In this document: in pieces, positions 22,662 through 29,928 of the stretch | Position numbering within the stretch: the stretch's first letter is position 1 | Layout of the letters: each line of letters opens with the position of its first letter | Source: VRUB01 sp046758085 | Lineage (GTDB): Bacteria > Pseudomonadota > Gammaproteobacteria > Acidiferrobacterales > SPGG2 | NCBI GenBank assembly: GCA_046758085.1 | Contig: JBHHZP010000033.1 | Coordinates: 1 to 29,928 of the forward strand | DNA length: 29,928 nucleotides | Direction of reading: 5' to 3' | Translations under genes and position numbers: made by a program | Notes under the pieces: model-generated | Databases searched by the model: none | What the model was told of the DNA's origin: nothing | What the model saw: only the letters and a program-made list of their open reading frames with translations

Positions 22662-24587
22662 ATGGGCAAGCACACTGCACCTTACGGTTCCTGGAAATCC
22701 CCTATCACCTCCGCGGCCATCGTGTCGGAGGGCATCGCCCTGGGCATGATCCAGCTCGATGGCACCGACATTTACTGGGTCGAAGCGCGCCCGAGTGAAG
22801 CCGGGCGCCAGGTTATCGTGCGCGTGACATCGACGGGCGACACCACAGACGTGACGCCGCCGCCGTTCAGTGCCCGCACGCGGGTACATGAGTATGGGGG
22901 CGGGGCATTCGTGGTAGCACGCGGCACCGTGTTTTTCTCGAACGACGCCGACCAGCGTATCTATCGGCAACAGCGCGGGGCGCAACCGTGCCCGATCACG
23001 CCGCCCGGTGCGATGCGCTATGCCGATGCCGTATTCGATGAGGCGCGTGCTCGCTTGATCTATGTGCGTGAGGACCACTCGGCCCACGCTGAGCCTGAAA
23101 ACAGTATCGTAGGCGTGGATCTGGCCGGTTCCGCCGTAGTACGCGTGCTCACCGCAGGCAACGATTTTTATTCGTCGCCGCGACTGAGCCGCAACGGGCA
23201 TCATCTCGCCTGGCTGGACTGGAGCCACCCGAACATGCCGTGGGATGGAACCAGGCTGTGGGTGGCACCGTTACAGGGCGACGGCCGCTTGGGCCAGACA
23301 CAATGCGTGGCCGGAGGCTTGTGCGAATCGGTATTTCAGCCGGAGTGGTCACCGGATGGCACGCTCTACTTCGTCTCCGATCGCCATGGCTGGTGGAATC
23401 TCTACCGCTGGCGCGCCGGTCGCGTCGAGCCGGTGGTCGAGATGGACGCCGAGTTCGGTCTGCCGCAATGGGCGTTTGGCATGTCGACCTACGCCTTCGA
23501 GTCGGCGCAGCGCATCGTCTGCAGCTTCAACCGGCGCGGCAGCTCGCAGCTGGCGGTAGTCGATACCGAAAAATCTACCTTGGAATGCATAGACGTACCC
23601 TACACCGACGTCTACGGACTGCGTGCGGCACCCGGCTATGCCGTGTTTGTGGCCGGGTCGCCGACGGCGCTTGCGGCGATCGTTCGATTCGACCTCGGTG
23701 ATGGCCGCATAGACGTGCTGCGGCGCTCGAGCAAGTTCACGGTCGACACCGGCTACCTGTCGCCGGCGCAGGAGATCAGCTTTCCTACGCAGCAAGGCCG
23801 CACGGCCCATGCGTTTTTTTATCCACCGCACAATCGCGACTACGCGCCCCTGCAGAGTACCCGTGCCCCTGCGATCGTCACCTGCCACGGGGGGCCCACG
23901 GGTGCGGCAACGAGTACGCTCGACCTGAAGACCCAATTCTGGACCAGCCGCGGATTCGCCGTAGCGAGCGTTAACTACGGCGGTAGTACCGGTTATGGCC
24001 GCGCCTATCGCGAACGTCTTAGCGGGCAATGGGGAATCGTCGATGTCGAGGACTGTGTGAATGCCGCACGCCATCTGATCGCGCAAGGACAGGTAGACGC
24101 AAAGCGCATTGCCATCGCTGGCGGCAGCGCGGGTGGCTACACTGTGCTGCGTGCGCTGGCGTTTCACGATCTGTTCAAGGCAGGTGTCAGCTACTATGGC
24201 GTCAGTGACCTCGAGAGCCTGGCCAAGGACACCCATAAGTTTGAATCACGTTATCTCGATCGGCTGGTCGGGCCCTACCCGGAGCACCGTGAAATCTATC
24301 GTGCGCGCTCGCCCGTGCATTTCGCCGATCGAATCTCGTGCCCGATGATCTTCTTCCAGGGATTGCAGGACCGTGTGGTGCCACCAAGTCAAACGGAGCA
24401 GATGGTCAGCGCGTTGCGCTCCAAGGGAGTCCCTGTGGCATACATAGCATTCGCCGATGAGCAACATGGCTTTCGGCGGGCGGAAAATATCAAGACGGCG
24501 CTCGATGCCGAGCTTTACTTCTACTCGCGAGTGTTCGGCTTCGAGCTCACCGAGCCCGTGGAACCCATTGCCATAGAAAATTTGTAG
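22662..24587 (+). CDS. S9-family serine peptidase (acylaminoacyl-peptidase/prolyl-oligopeptidase type)
   Basis: The protein should cleave short peptides in the cytoplasm; there is no signal peptide. ATG 22662 gives 641 residues and fits relatives that start just before an APYGSWKSPI-like segment; ATG 22632 is an alternative. The N-terminal two thirds form a beta-propeller with WD-like repeats (HLAWLDW, QPEWSPDGTLYFVSDRHG). The C-terminal alpha/beta-hydrolase domain begins near residue 400 with the oxyanion motif CHGGPTG. The triad is Ser489 in GGSAGGY, Asp570 in QDRVVP and His602 in EQHGFR. All catalytic residues are intact. It is monocistronic, convergent with plsC, with a dispersed repeat between the two genes. 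Confidence 0.9.
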   Translation: MGKHTAPYGSWKSPITSAAIVSEGIALGMIQLDGTDIYWVEARPSEAGRQVIVRVTSTGDTTDVTPPPFSARTRVHEYGGGAFVVARGTVFFSNDADQRIYRQQRGAQPCPITPPGAMRYADAVFDEARARLIYVREDHSAHAEPENSIVGVDLAGSAVVRVLTAGNDFYSSPRLSRNGHHLAWLDWSHPNMPWDGTRLWVAPLQGDGRLGQTQCVAGGLCESVFQPEWSPDGTLYFVSDRHGWWNLYRWRAGRVEPVVEMDAEFGLPQWAFGMSTYAFESAQRIVCSFNRRGSSQLAVVDTEKSTLECIDVPYTDVYGLRAAPGYAVFVAGSPTALAAIVRFDLGDGRIDVLRRSSKFTVDTGYLSPAQEISFPTQQGRTAHAFFYPPHNRDYAPLQSTRAPAIVTCHGGPTGAATSTLDLKTQFWTSRGFAVASVNYGGSTGYGRAYRERLSGQWGIVDVEDCVNAARHLIAQGQVDAKRIAIAGGSAGGYTVLRALAFHDLFKAGVSYYGVSDLESLAKDTHKFESRYLDRLVGPYPEHREIYRARSPVHFADRISCPMIFFQGLQDRVVPPSQTEQMVSALRSKGVPVAYIAFADEQHGFRRAENIKTALDAELYFYSRVFGFELTEPVEPIAIENL

Positions 24588-24593
24588 CGCTGT

Positions 24594-24755
24594 TTCACCG
24601 CAGAGCGCGCAAAGACCGCAGAGCAACTGCCGCTATTATTTTTGCGCTAAACCTTCGCATAACTCTGTGAAGACATACAATCGCCTGCGGTGACTCTTCC
24701 CACGAGCTTCTATTATTTCATTCTCTCTGCGAGCTTAGCGGCCTCTGCGGTAGAT
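24594..24755. repeat. Dispersed inverted repeat of CACCGCAGAG type, reaching into plsC
   Basis: The left arm at 24596-24625 (CACCGCAGAG, then CGCAAAGACCGCAGAG) is an imperfect inverted match of the right arm at 24724-24752 (CTCTGCGAGCTTAG, then CCTCTGCGG). A third partial copy CTGCGGTGA lies at 24685-24693. Repeats built from CACCGCAGAG and its complement are familiar between genes in many proteobacterial genomes; that statement is from memory. The right arm lies wholly inside the last codons of plsC. Confidence 0.7.
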
Positions 24756-25465
24756 GTCGCGCTTTCCAGCGTCGTCATAGTATCTTCAACCCACTCCTCG
24801 GTGAGCTTGATAATCTCTTCCGGCTTTCGCCCGCGGCTCTCGATAGCCGGCCCGATGACCACCCGGATCACACCCGGTTGCTTTATGAACCCGCGCCGCG
24901 GCCAGTACGTGCCGGCGTTGTGTGCGACCGGCACCACCGGGTGGCCGCTGGCGCTGGCCAGCAACGCGCCGCCGATGCGGTATCTACCGCGCTGTCGCGG
25001 TGGGACACGCGTACCTTCAGGAAAAATCAGTACCCATATCCCAGCAGCCAGCCTGCTCGTGCCTTGCTTGATTACCTGCTCCATTGCGCGCCGACCGGTA
25101 CCGCGCTTGATCGCGATCGGCTCCTGCAACGCCAGCGCCCAACCGAATAATGGGATCCATATCAACTCGCGCTTCAAGACCCACGAGAATCGCGGGAAGA
25201 CAAGCTGATAGGCCAACGTCTCCCATGCCGACTGATGCTTGGAAAGAATGACGGCCGCTTGGTCTGGCAGGTTTTCGCGGCCCTCCACGCGGTAGTCGAG
25301 CCGGCACAGATGACGAAGCAACCATATATGAAATCGCGCCCACTGTTTGATGAAGCGGTAACGCGCGGGCGACGGGAACGGGAAGGTGAGCAACGACAAC
25401 GGCGCGTACACCAGGACCGATGTCCACATAATGACGTTGAACAACGCCGAGCGCAGGGCGAGCAT
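24713..25465 (-). CDS. plsC: 1-acyl-sn-glycerol-3-phosphate acyltransferase (lysophospholipid acyltransferase)
   Basis: PlsC acylates lysophosphatidic acid at the inner membrane to give phosphatidic acid. Start 25465 gives 250 residues and lies one base past the gmhB stop. An N-terminal hydrophobic segment (residues 8-28) anchors the protein. Motif I is KHQSAWE with His77 and Glu82, that is HX4E in place of the usual HX4D; this variant is typical of the subfamily found beside gmhB. FPEGTR at 148-153 is motif III and VPVAHNAG is motif IV. The last 13 or so residues (from STAEAAKLAE) are encoded by the arm of a dispersed repeat, so the C-terminus is probably a recent extension without function. 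A different acyl acceptor is possible. Confidence 0.9.
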   Translation of the reverse strand: MLALRSALFNVIMWTSVLVYAPLSLLTFPFPSPARYRFIKQWARFHIWLLRHLCRLDYRVEGRENLPDQAAVILSKHQSAWETLAYQLVFPRFSWVLKRELIWIPLFGWALALQEPIAIKRGTGRRAMEQVIKQGTSRLAAGIWVLIFPEGTRVPPRQRGRYRIGGALLASASGHPVVPVAHNAGTYWPRRGFIKQPGVIRVVIGPAIESRGRKPEEIIKLTEEWVEDTMTTLESATSTAEAAKLAERMK

Positions 25466-25466
25466 G

Positions 25467-26018
25467 TCAATGCATCTCCAGTTCATTGGACAACAGCGCG
25501 CTGGTGAATGCCGCCAGGTCATCAAACACGGGAACTCCGTTGAGCTCGGCGCTGGTCTTTAGGGTCTGTTGTCCTTTGCCGCTGCGCACCAGCACTGGTG
25601 AGGCGAGTACGCGGCGTGCGGCGACGACGTCGCGCTCGGAGTCGCCCACGACATAAACCCCGCTCAGCTTCATCTTCAACCGGTCGGCAATCTCGTAAAA
25701 CATGCCCGGCCTCGGCTTGCGGCACTCGCAGCCGTCGTCGGGCCTGTGCGGACAGAAAAAAATACCCTCGATGTCGCCACCCTTCTTGCGCACGGCGTCC
25801 AGCATGCGGGCATGGATACGCCCGAGCATGTCCATATTCAAAAGACCGCGACCAACGCCGGACTGATTGGTCGCCACCATAACACTGTACCCCGCCCGGT
25901 ACAGCCGCGCGATCGCCTCGAGACTACCGGGGATAGGAATCCACTCCTCCGGCAATTTGATAAATTCGTCGGAGTCGTAATTGATGACACCGTCACGATC
26001 AAGAATAATTAGCCGCAT
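25467..26018 (-). CDS. gmhB: D-glycero-beta-D-manno-heptose-1,7-bisphosphate 7-phosphatase
   Basis: GmhB removes the 7-phosphate during ADP-heptose synthesis for the lipopolysaccharide inner core. The 183-residue HAD phosphatase has the nucleophile motif LDRDGVIN (Asp7, Asp9), ATNQSGVGRG, the zinc loop CPHRPDDGCECRKP and GDSERDV as the metal-binding motif IV. The zinc-loop cysteine/histidine set separates it from histidinol phosphatase and other HAD proteins. It is followed one base later by plsC, and the glyQ-glyS genes lie upstream, a gene order common in gammaproteobacteria. A dispersed inverted repeat separates it from the MazG-like gene. Confidence 0.95.
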   Translation of the reverse strand: MRLIILDRDGVINYDSDEFIKLPEEWIPIPGSLEAIARLYRAGYSVMVATNQSGVGRGLLNMDMLGRIHARMLDAVRKKGGDIEGIFFCPHRPDDGCECRKPRPGMFYEIADRLKMKLSGVYVVGDSERDVVAARRVLASPVLVRSGKGQQTLKTSAELNGVPVFDDLAAFTSALLSNELEMH

Positions 26019-26062
26019 CTTGCGTCTGCCGTAGTTGGCGGCCTGGAAGGCCTCGATGAGGT

Positions 26063-26151
26063 GTGAGGAGTAAAGCGTGAGGTGCGAAACAGGTATGCAA
26101 CGGCTGATAATGCGTGCTCCGTCATCTCACTTCTCATGCTTAACACCTCAC
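26063..26151. repeat. Dispersed inverted repeat of GTGAGGTG type
   Basis: GTGAGGAGTAAAGCGTGAG (26063-26081) and CTCATGCTTAACACCTCAC (26133-26151) are inverted copies with 16 of 19 matching bases and a 51-base spacer. Further GAGGTG and CTCAC fragments extend both arms. The right arm covers the stop codon of the MazG-like gene. It fills the space between that gene and gmhB and is probably one member of a family present elsewhere in the genome. Confidence 0.65.
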
Positions 26152-26480
26152 GGTTCACGAAATTCCGAGACGCGTACCCGGCCATTGATCAGCCTACTGC
26201 CGCGCGTGTCCAGGCGCTCCATCTTTTGCCAGAATGCCTGGTTTAGATCGAAATCCGCCGAGATCGCCGTGCCGATCAAAAGGATGAGTAGATCGGCGCA
26301 TTCCTCGGCAAGGGCCGCCGACCCTTTGCCCTTGGTAACGCAGGCTGCGATCTCGCCGAGCTCCTCTGCCATCAAGGCCACCCGGTGATTCAACTCCTCG
26401 CCCCCCGATGTCTTGAGGTCATGTTTGTCGTGGAACGCCTGCACTGCAGCAAGCATGGCCTGGTAGGAATCCGCACCCAT
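26148..26480 (-). CDS. MazG-like nucleotide pyrophosphohydrolase
   Basis: The start at 26480 follows GGGAGG at 7 bases and gives 110 residues. The protein has the short all-alpha NTP-pyrophosphatase pattern: EELGE (residues about 39-43) and EECADLLILL (about 60-69) supply the EExxE and ExxD metal ligands. Such proteins hydrolyse nucleoside triphosphates, often modified ones, to monophosphates; the exact substrate is unknown. The last few residues (EFREP, stop) are encoded at the edge of a dispersed repeat, so the original stop may have been displaced. It lies between glyS and gmhB on the same strand and may be part of that transcript, though 170 bp separate it from glyS. Confidence 0.8.
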   Translation of the reverse strand: MGADSYQAMLAAVQAFHDKHDLKTSGGEELNHRVALMAEELGEIAACVTKGKGSAALAEECADLLILLIGTAISADFDLNQAFWQKMERLDTRGSRLINGRVRVSEFREP

Positions 26481-26650
26481 GTATAACCTCCCGTCCAAAG
26501 CCCCGCGTCGACACGAACAGTCGCGTTACTACATCGCTGTCGGTGACGCGCGTATCAATGGCAATAGAGCGAGCCAGGCCCGATTCACGTAGAACCTGGA
26601 CCGAACGGCGAGATCATGCCATACAGGTATACCTGCTCCGCAGCTTCGGG

Positions 26651-28807
26651 TTAACCTTGCAGCTTAGAAAGATCGGCGACACGCAAGAATAGTGCACTCA
26701 AGCTATTCAACAGCGCCAGACGGTTATCCCTTATCGCCTCCTCGTCCACCATCACCATTACCTTGTCAAAGAACTGATCGACCTGCGGGCGTAGCGCCGC
26801 CAGTCGTTTCATCGCCTGGGTGTAGTCGCCGGCGTCGAACAACGGCGTGAGCTCCTGGCGGAGCAAGTCCACCTGCTGTGCCAGGTCTTTCTCAGCCGCC
26901 TCTTTCAGCAGTAGGGTCGAGACATGATCCCAGTCGGTATTACCACCCTGCCGGAGGATGTTGCGAATGCGCTTGTTGGCAATCGTCAGGCTTTGCGCCT
27001 CGGGTAACTGGCGAAATGCCATCACGGCGCGCACGCGCCGGTCGAAATCGGCCGGGCGACGCGGGCGACAGGCAAGCACCGCCTCGTATACGTCCTGGCT
27101 GACGCCGGCCTCGACGTAATACGCGCGTAGCCGATCCATCATGAAATCATAAACCTGGGCAACTAGGCCAGCGCTGCGTACCAGATCGGGCAGACCCCGC
27201 CAGGCGGCCTCGAGCAACGTGTTAAGGTCCAGTGCAAGCTTGCATTCAATGACGATGCGCAACACCCCCAGCGCCGCGCGGCGCAAGCCGAACGGGTCCT
27301 TGTCTCCGGTCGGGCCCTCACCGACTGCGAAGATCCCGATCAACGTGTCGATCCGATCAGCAATCGCCAGCGCTTGTCCCGCGGGCGCCGACGGCAGCCG
27401 GTCACCGGCGTGGCGCGGCAGATAGTGCTCCTTGATCGCCGCTGCCACTATCGAGGGCTCACCATCATGCTCGGCGTAGTAACGCCCCATAACCCCTTGC
27501 AGCTCGGGAAGCTCACCGACCATACCGGTCATGAGATCAGCCTTGCACAGCCACGCCGCGCGCTCGGCCGAGCTCCGGTCGTGGTGCATCTGCTCGGCGA
27601 TCGCGCCGGCCAGCTGTCGCACGCGCACCACCTTGTCGTACATGCTGCCGAGCTTGTCGTGGAACACGACGTCCTTGAGCGCCGGCACCCGACTCCCGAG
27701 ACTGCTCTTGCGATCGGTCTCCCAGAAAAACCGGGCATCGGCGAAGCGCGCGTGTATGACGCGCTCGTTGCCCTCGCGCACCTTATTGATGTTCTTGCTG
27801 CCTATGTTAGACACGGTAATAAAATAGGGCAGTAAGGCACCCTTGCTACTCACGACGTGAAAACATTTCTGGTGATCTTTCATGGTCGAGATGAGCGACT
27901 CCGGCGGGATGCCCAGAAACGCCTTATCGAACATGCCGAGCAGGGGTACCGGCCACTCCACGAGCCCAGTCACCTCATCCAACAACGCTTCGTCGATTAC
28001 GGCGATGCCGTTTTTTCGTTTGGCAAGTGCTTGCGCCTTCGTGCGAACCATGGACTTGCGCGAATCGAAGTCGGCCACGACGTAGCCACGTGTCGCCAGC
28101 GGGCCCGGGTAGGCTGCCGCCGAGCGAAGCGCGATCGCCTTGGGATAGTGGAAGCGGTGCCCGCGCGTGTAGCGATCCGCTTTTACGGACAACAGCGTGC
28201 ATGGAATGACTTTGTCACCATGCAGCACTACTACCCAGTGCACCGGGCGCACGAACTCGGCGTCGCCATCTCCCCAGCGCATGCGTTTTGCGATAGGCAG
28301 TCTTCTCAGCGCCTCATCGATGATGCCCGCTATCAGCGTTCTCGCGAGCGCGCCTTTCTCCTTGCGGCGGAATGCCACCCACGCGCCTTTATCATTTTCC
28401 AAGCGCTGGAGCTGTTGCGGTGACACACCGCACGAGCGCGCAAACCCGATCGCCGCCTGGCTCGGTTGACCCCGGTCGTCGAACGCCGCTTGCCACGAAG
28501 GCCCACGGCGCTCAATGACCCTGTCGGGCTGGCGCTGCCGTACGTCCGCCACGCGGACCGCCAATCTCCGGGGGGTGGCATACACGTGATAACGTTGCTC
28601 GCTGTCACCCACCAGCTCGGCCGCGCGCAACCCCTCGTACAATAGCGCGCCCAGCGCCACGCTCAGATCCTTGAGCGATTTCGGCGGAAGCTCTTCGGTA
28701 CCGATTTCGAGCAGCAGCTCACACGCCTCGCTAATGGCTTTCGTGTGGCGAGCTGTGCCTGATTTACCTTTGGCGCGCCCCTGTGGCCGGGCCGTTCGCT
28801 TAGCCAT
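26651..28807 (-). CDS. glyS: Glycyl-tRNA synthetase beta subunit
   Basis: GlyS is the tRNA-recognising chain of the bacterial alpha2beta2 glycyl-tRNA synthetase. Start 28807 overlaps the glyQ stop by 8 bases and gives 718 residues, within about 30 of the family norm. The hallmark LLLEIGTEELPPKSL begins near residue 31, followed by the B3/B4-like and HD-type central regions (MYDKVVRVRQLAG) and a C-terminal anticodon-binding domain. The roughly 25 residues before the conserved start are strongly basic (KRTARPQGRAKGK) and are not usual for GlyS. No clear ribosome site is seen, so coupling to glyQ translation is likely. Confidence 0.95.
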   Translation of the reverse strand: MAKRTARPQGRAKGKSGTARHTKAISEACELLLEIGTEELPPKSLKDLSVALGALLYEGLRAAELVGDSEQRYHVYATPRRLAVRVADVRQRQPDRVIERRGPSWQAAFDDRGQPSQAAIGFARSCGVSPQQLQRLENDKGAWVAFRRKEKGALARTLIAGIIDEALRRLPIAKRMRWGDGDAEFVRPVHWVVVLHGDKVIPCTLLSVKADRYTRGHRFHYPKAIALRSAAAYPGPLATRGYVVADFDSRKSMVRTKAQALAKRKNGIAVIDEALLDEVTGLVEWPVPLLGMFDKAFLGIPPESLISTMKDHQKCFHVVSSKGALLPYFITVSNIGSKNINKVREGNERVIHARFADARFFWETDRKSSLGSRVPALKDVVFHDKLGSMYDKVVRVRQLAGAIAEQMHHDRSSAERAAWLCKADLMTGMVGELPELQGVMGRYYAEHDGEPSIVAAAIKEHYLPRHAGDRLPSAPAGQALAIADRIDTLIGIFAVGEGPTGDKDPFGLRRAALGVLRIVIECKLALDLNTLLEAAWRGLPDLVRSAGLVAQVYDFMMDRLRAYYVEAGVSQDVYEAVLACRPRRPADFDRRVRAVMAFRQLPEAQSLTIANKRIRNILRQGGNTDWDHVSTLLLKEAAEKDLAQQVDLLRQELTPLFDAGDYTQAMKRLAALRPQVDQFFDKVMVMVDEEAIRDNRLALLNSLSALFLRVADLSKLQG

Positions 28808-29690
28808 AGGCGCGTTTGGCTGCGTGCCGGCCGCGCGGGAAACCAAGCTCCTTGCGGCTGTCGTAATAGCTCTCTGCCACGCCGCGTACCAGCGCACGGA
28901 CCCGGCCGATAAAGCGCGCGCGCTCCGTAACGCTTATGGCCCGCCGTGCGTCCAGCAGATTGAAGATATGGGAAGCCTTGAGCGCTATGTCGTAGGCAGG
29001 CAACGGCAGGCGCAAGTCGAGCAGCCGTTGGCTCTCGCGTTCGTAGTCGTCAAAATGGCGGAATAGCGTAGCTACATCGGCCTGTTCGAAGTTGTACGTG
29101 GAGAACTCCCTCTCGTTCTCGCGATAGAGATCTCCATAGCGGAATTCCGGCGTCCAGATCAGATCGAATACATTGCCGACGCCCTGAATGTACATCGCGA
29201 GACGCTCCAAGCCATAGGTAATCTCGCCTGTAACAGGTCGACAATCGAGACCGCCGACTTGCTGGAAGTACGTGAACTGGGTGACCTCCATGCCATCGAG
29301 CCAGACCTCCCAGCCGAGCCCCCAGGCACCCAGGGTTGGCGACTCCCAGTCGTCCTCGACAAAACGGATATCGTGCACCAAGGGATCAAAACCGAGCATG
29401 CGCAGCGAGTCGAGATAAAGCCGCTGAATATCCAGCGGGGAGGGCTTCAGAATCACCTGAAACTGATAGTAGTGCTGCAGTCGGTTCGGATTCTCGCCGT
29501 AGCGCCCATCAGTAGGGCGGCGCGATGGCTGTACATAGGCCGCACGTATCGGCTCGGGACCGATGGCACCGAGCGTGGTCGCGGGATGAAAGGTACCGGC
29601 GCCCACCTCCATGTCATAGGGCTGCATCAGGATACAGCCCTCACGGGCCCAGTACTCCTGTAAGCTCAGTATCAGTTCCTGAAAGGTCAA
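28800..29690 (-). CDS. glyQ: Glycyl-tRNA synthetase alpha subunit
   Basis: GlyQ is the class II catalytic chain that activates glycine. The 296-residue protein is highly conserved throughout: TFQELILSLQEYWA, QPYDMEVGAGTFHPAT, RPTDGRYGENPNRLQHYYQFQV, GWEVWLDGMEVTQFTYFQQ and GEITYGLERLAMY (class II motif 3). Translation appears to begin at TTG (29690-29688): no ATG or GTG precedes it in frame back to the promoter, and the family N-terminus starts right there. No good Shine-Dalgarno is visible, only an A-run about 7 bases upstream. A consensus -10 lies 44 bases upstream. Confidence 0.96.
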   Translation of the reverse strand: MTFQELILSLQEYWAREGCILMQPYDMEVGAGTFHPATTLGAIGPEPIRAAYVQPSRRPTDGRYGENPNRLQHYYQFQVILKPSPLDIQRLYLDSLRMLGFDPLVHDIRFVEDDWESPTLGAWGLGWEVWLDGMEVTQFTYFQQVGGLDCRPVTGEITYGLERLAMYIQGVGNVFDLIWTPEFRYGDLYRENEREFSTYNFEQADVATLFRHFDDYERESQRLLDLRLPLPAYDIALKASHIFNLLDARRAISVTERARFIGRVRALVRGVAESYYDSRKELGFPRGRHAAKRAYG

Positions 29691-29733
29691 ACGCGTCTTT
29701 TTTTCTGCTCTAGGGCATGGTCGGGCAGCGCGG

Positions 29734-29739
29734 ATTATA
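29734..29739 (-). promoter_or_regulatory. -10 element of the glyQ promoter
   Basis: On the minus strand a perfect TATAAT sits at 29739-29734. The predicted start near 29727 leaves a leader of about 37 nt before the TTG start of glyQ. The -35 side is poor (TGCGCC at 17 bp), so an activator or a divergent spacing may be involved. Confidence 0.55.
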
Positions 29740-29839
29740 ACCCGTCCACCGCCATCGGCGCACGGCCGCGGGCAGCGACCCGCCCACCGCTAGTGCGGGG
29801 CCTCACATCAGAGCGTGAAGTGCATAACCCTATAGTTGG

Positions 29840-29921
29840 GTCGCCTACCGGCAACATATATTAGCCGGGTCTTGTCCCGGCAGACGAGGAACTTTGGTTT
29901 CGGCCAAAGTTCCCAAAGCCA
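29840..29921. repeat. Inverted copy of the end repeat
   Basis: Read on the minus strand from 29921, this segment equals positions 1-48 exactly and continues with few changes to about position 82. It has the same 10-bp hairpin (29888-29913) and one two-hairpin unit; the second and third tandem units seen at the left end are missing. Differences fall in stems: the GGG...CCC hairpin is a perfect GCCGGG/CCCGGC here, and the CGCC-type hairpin is GTTGCC/GGCGAC with one G-U pair. It lies upstream of the glyQ promoter. Confidence 0.8.
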
Positions 29922-29928
29922 TTGGCGC

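Noticed and set aside
1..29928. Composite transposon or genomic island bounded by inverted repeats
   Set aside because: No transposase, integrase or target duplication is visible, and the interior is core genes in familiar order. An assembly break at a dispersed repeat explains the ends better.

Overview
This window looks like one metagenomic or draft contig from a GC-rich gammaproteobacterium. The evidence is gene order. amgK-murU sits divergently beside lptD-surA-pdxA-rsmA, glyQ-glyS is followed by gmhB-plsC, and a class II ribonucleotide reductase is split into NrdJa and NrdJb; the first arrangement and the split are familiar from Pseudomonas. Finer taxonomy cannot be supported from the sequence alone. 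There is no transposase, integrase, phage gene, CRISPR array, rRNA or tRNA. The two ends carry the same structured repeat in inverted orientation, which fits an assembly that broke at a dispersed repeat.

Layout. 1-204: tandem hairpin array. 213-6935 (minus strand): a trehalose and osmotic-stress operon read mscS-like, otsA, beta-phosphoglucomutase/OtsB fusion, GH65 phosphorylase. 6936-7453: a gene-poor gap. 7454-8398: a PfkB-family kinase. 8537-11472: a promoter overlapped by two NrdR-type boxes, then nrdJa and nrdJb. 11473-11987: an AT-rich stretch with a good promoter, a possible orphan RNA of about 295 nt and a clear intrinsic terminator. 11988-12077: a 29-residue lysine-rich protein, followed by two strong hairpins. 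12298-13988 (minus): murU and amgK, peptidoglycan recycling. 14077-19625 (plus): lptD, surA, pdxA, rsmA. 19777-21997: a LysE-type exporter and an AMP-forming acyl ligase. 22006-22488 (minus): an unrecognised protein. 22662-24587: an S9 peptidase. 24713-29690 (minus): plsC, gmhB, a MazG-like protein, glyS, glyQ. 29840-29921: the inverted copy of the end repeat.

How the genes work together. The first operon can make trehalose (OtsA, then the OtsB domain) and break it by phosphorolysis (GH65 enzyme, then the beta-PGM domain back to glucose 6-phosphate), next to a mechanosensitive channel. Together this suggests osmolyte turnover. The centre and right are core functions: deoxynucleotide supply, cell-wall recycling, outer-membrane biogenesis (LptD, SurA, GmhB, PlsC), B6 synthesis, rRNA methylation and glycine tRNA charging. 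The least explained parts are the end repeats, the candidate RNA at about 11614-11908, and two dispersed inverted repeats that run into the 3' ends of plsC and the MazG-like gene.
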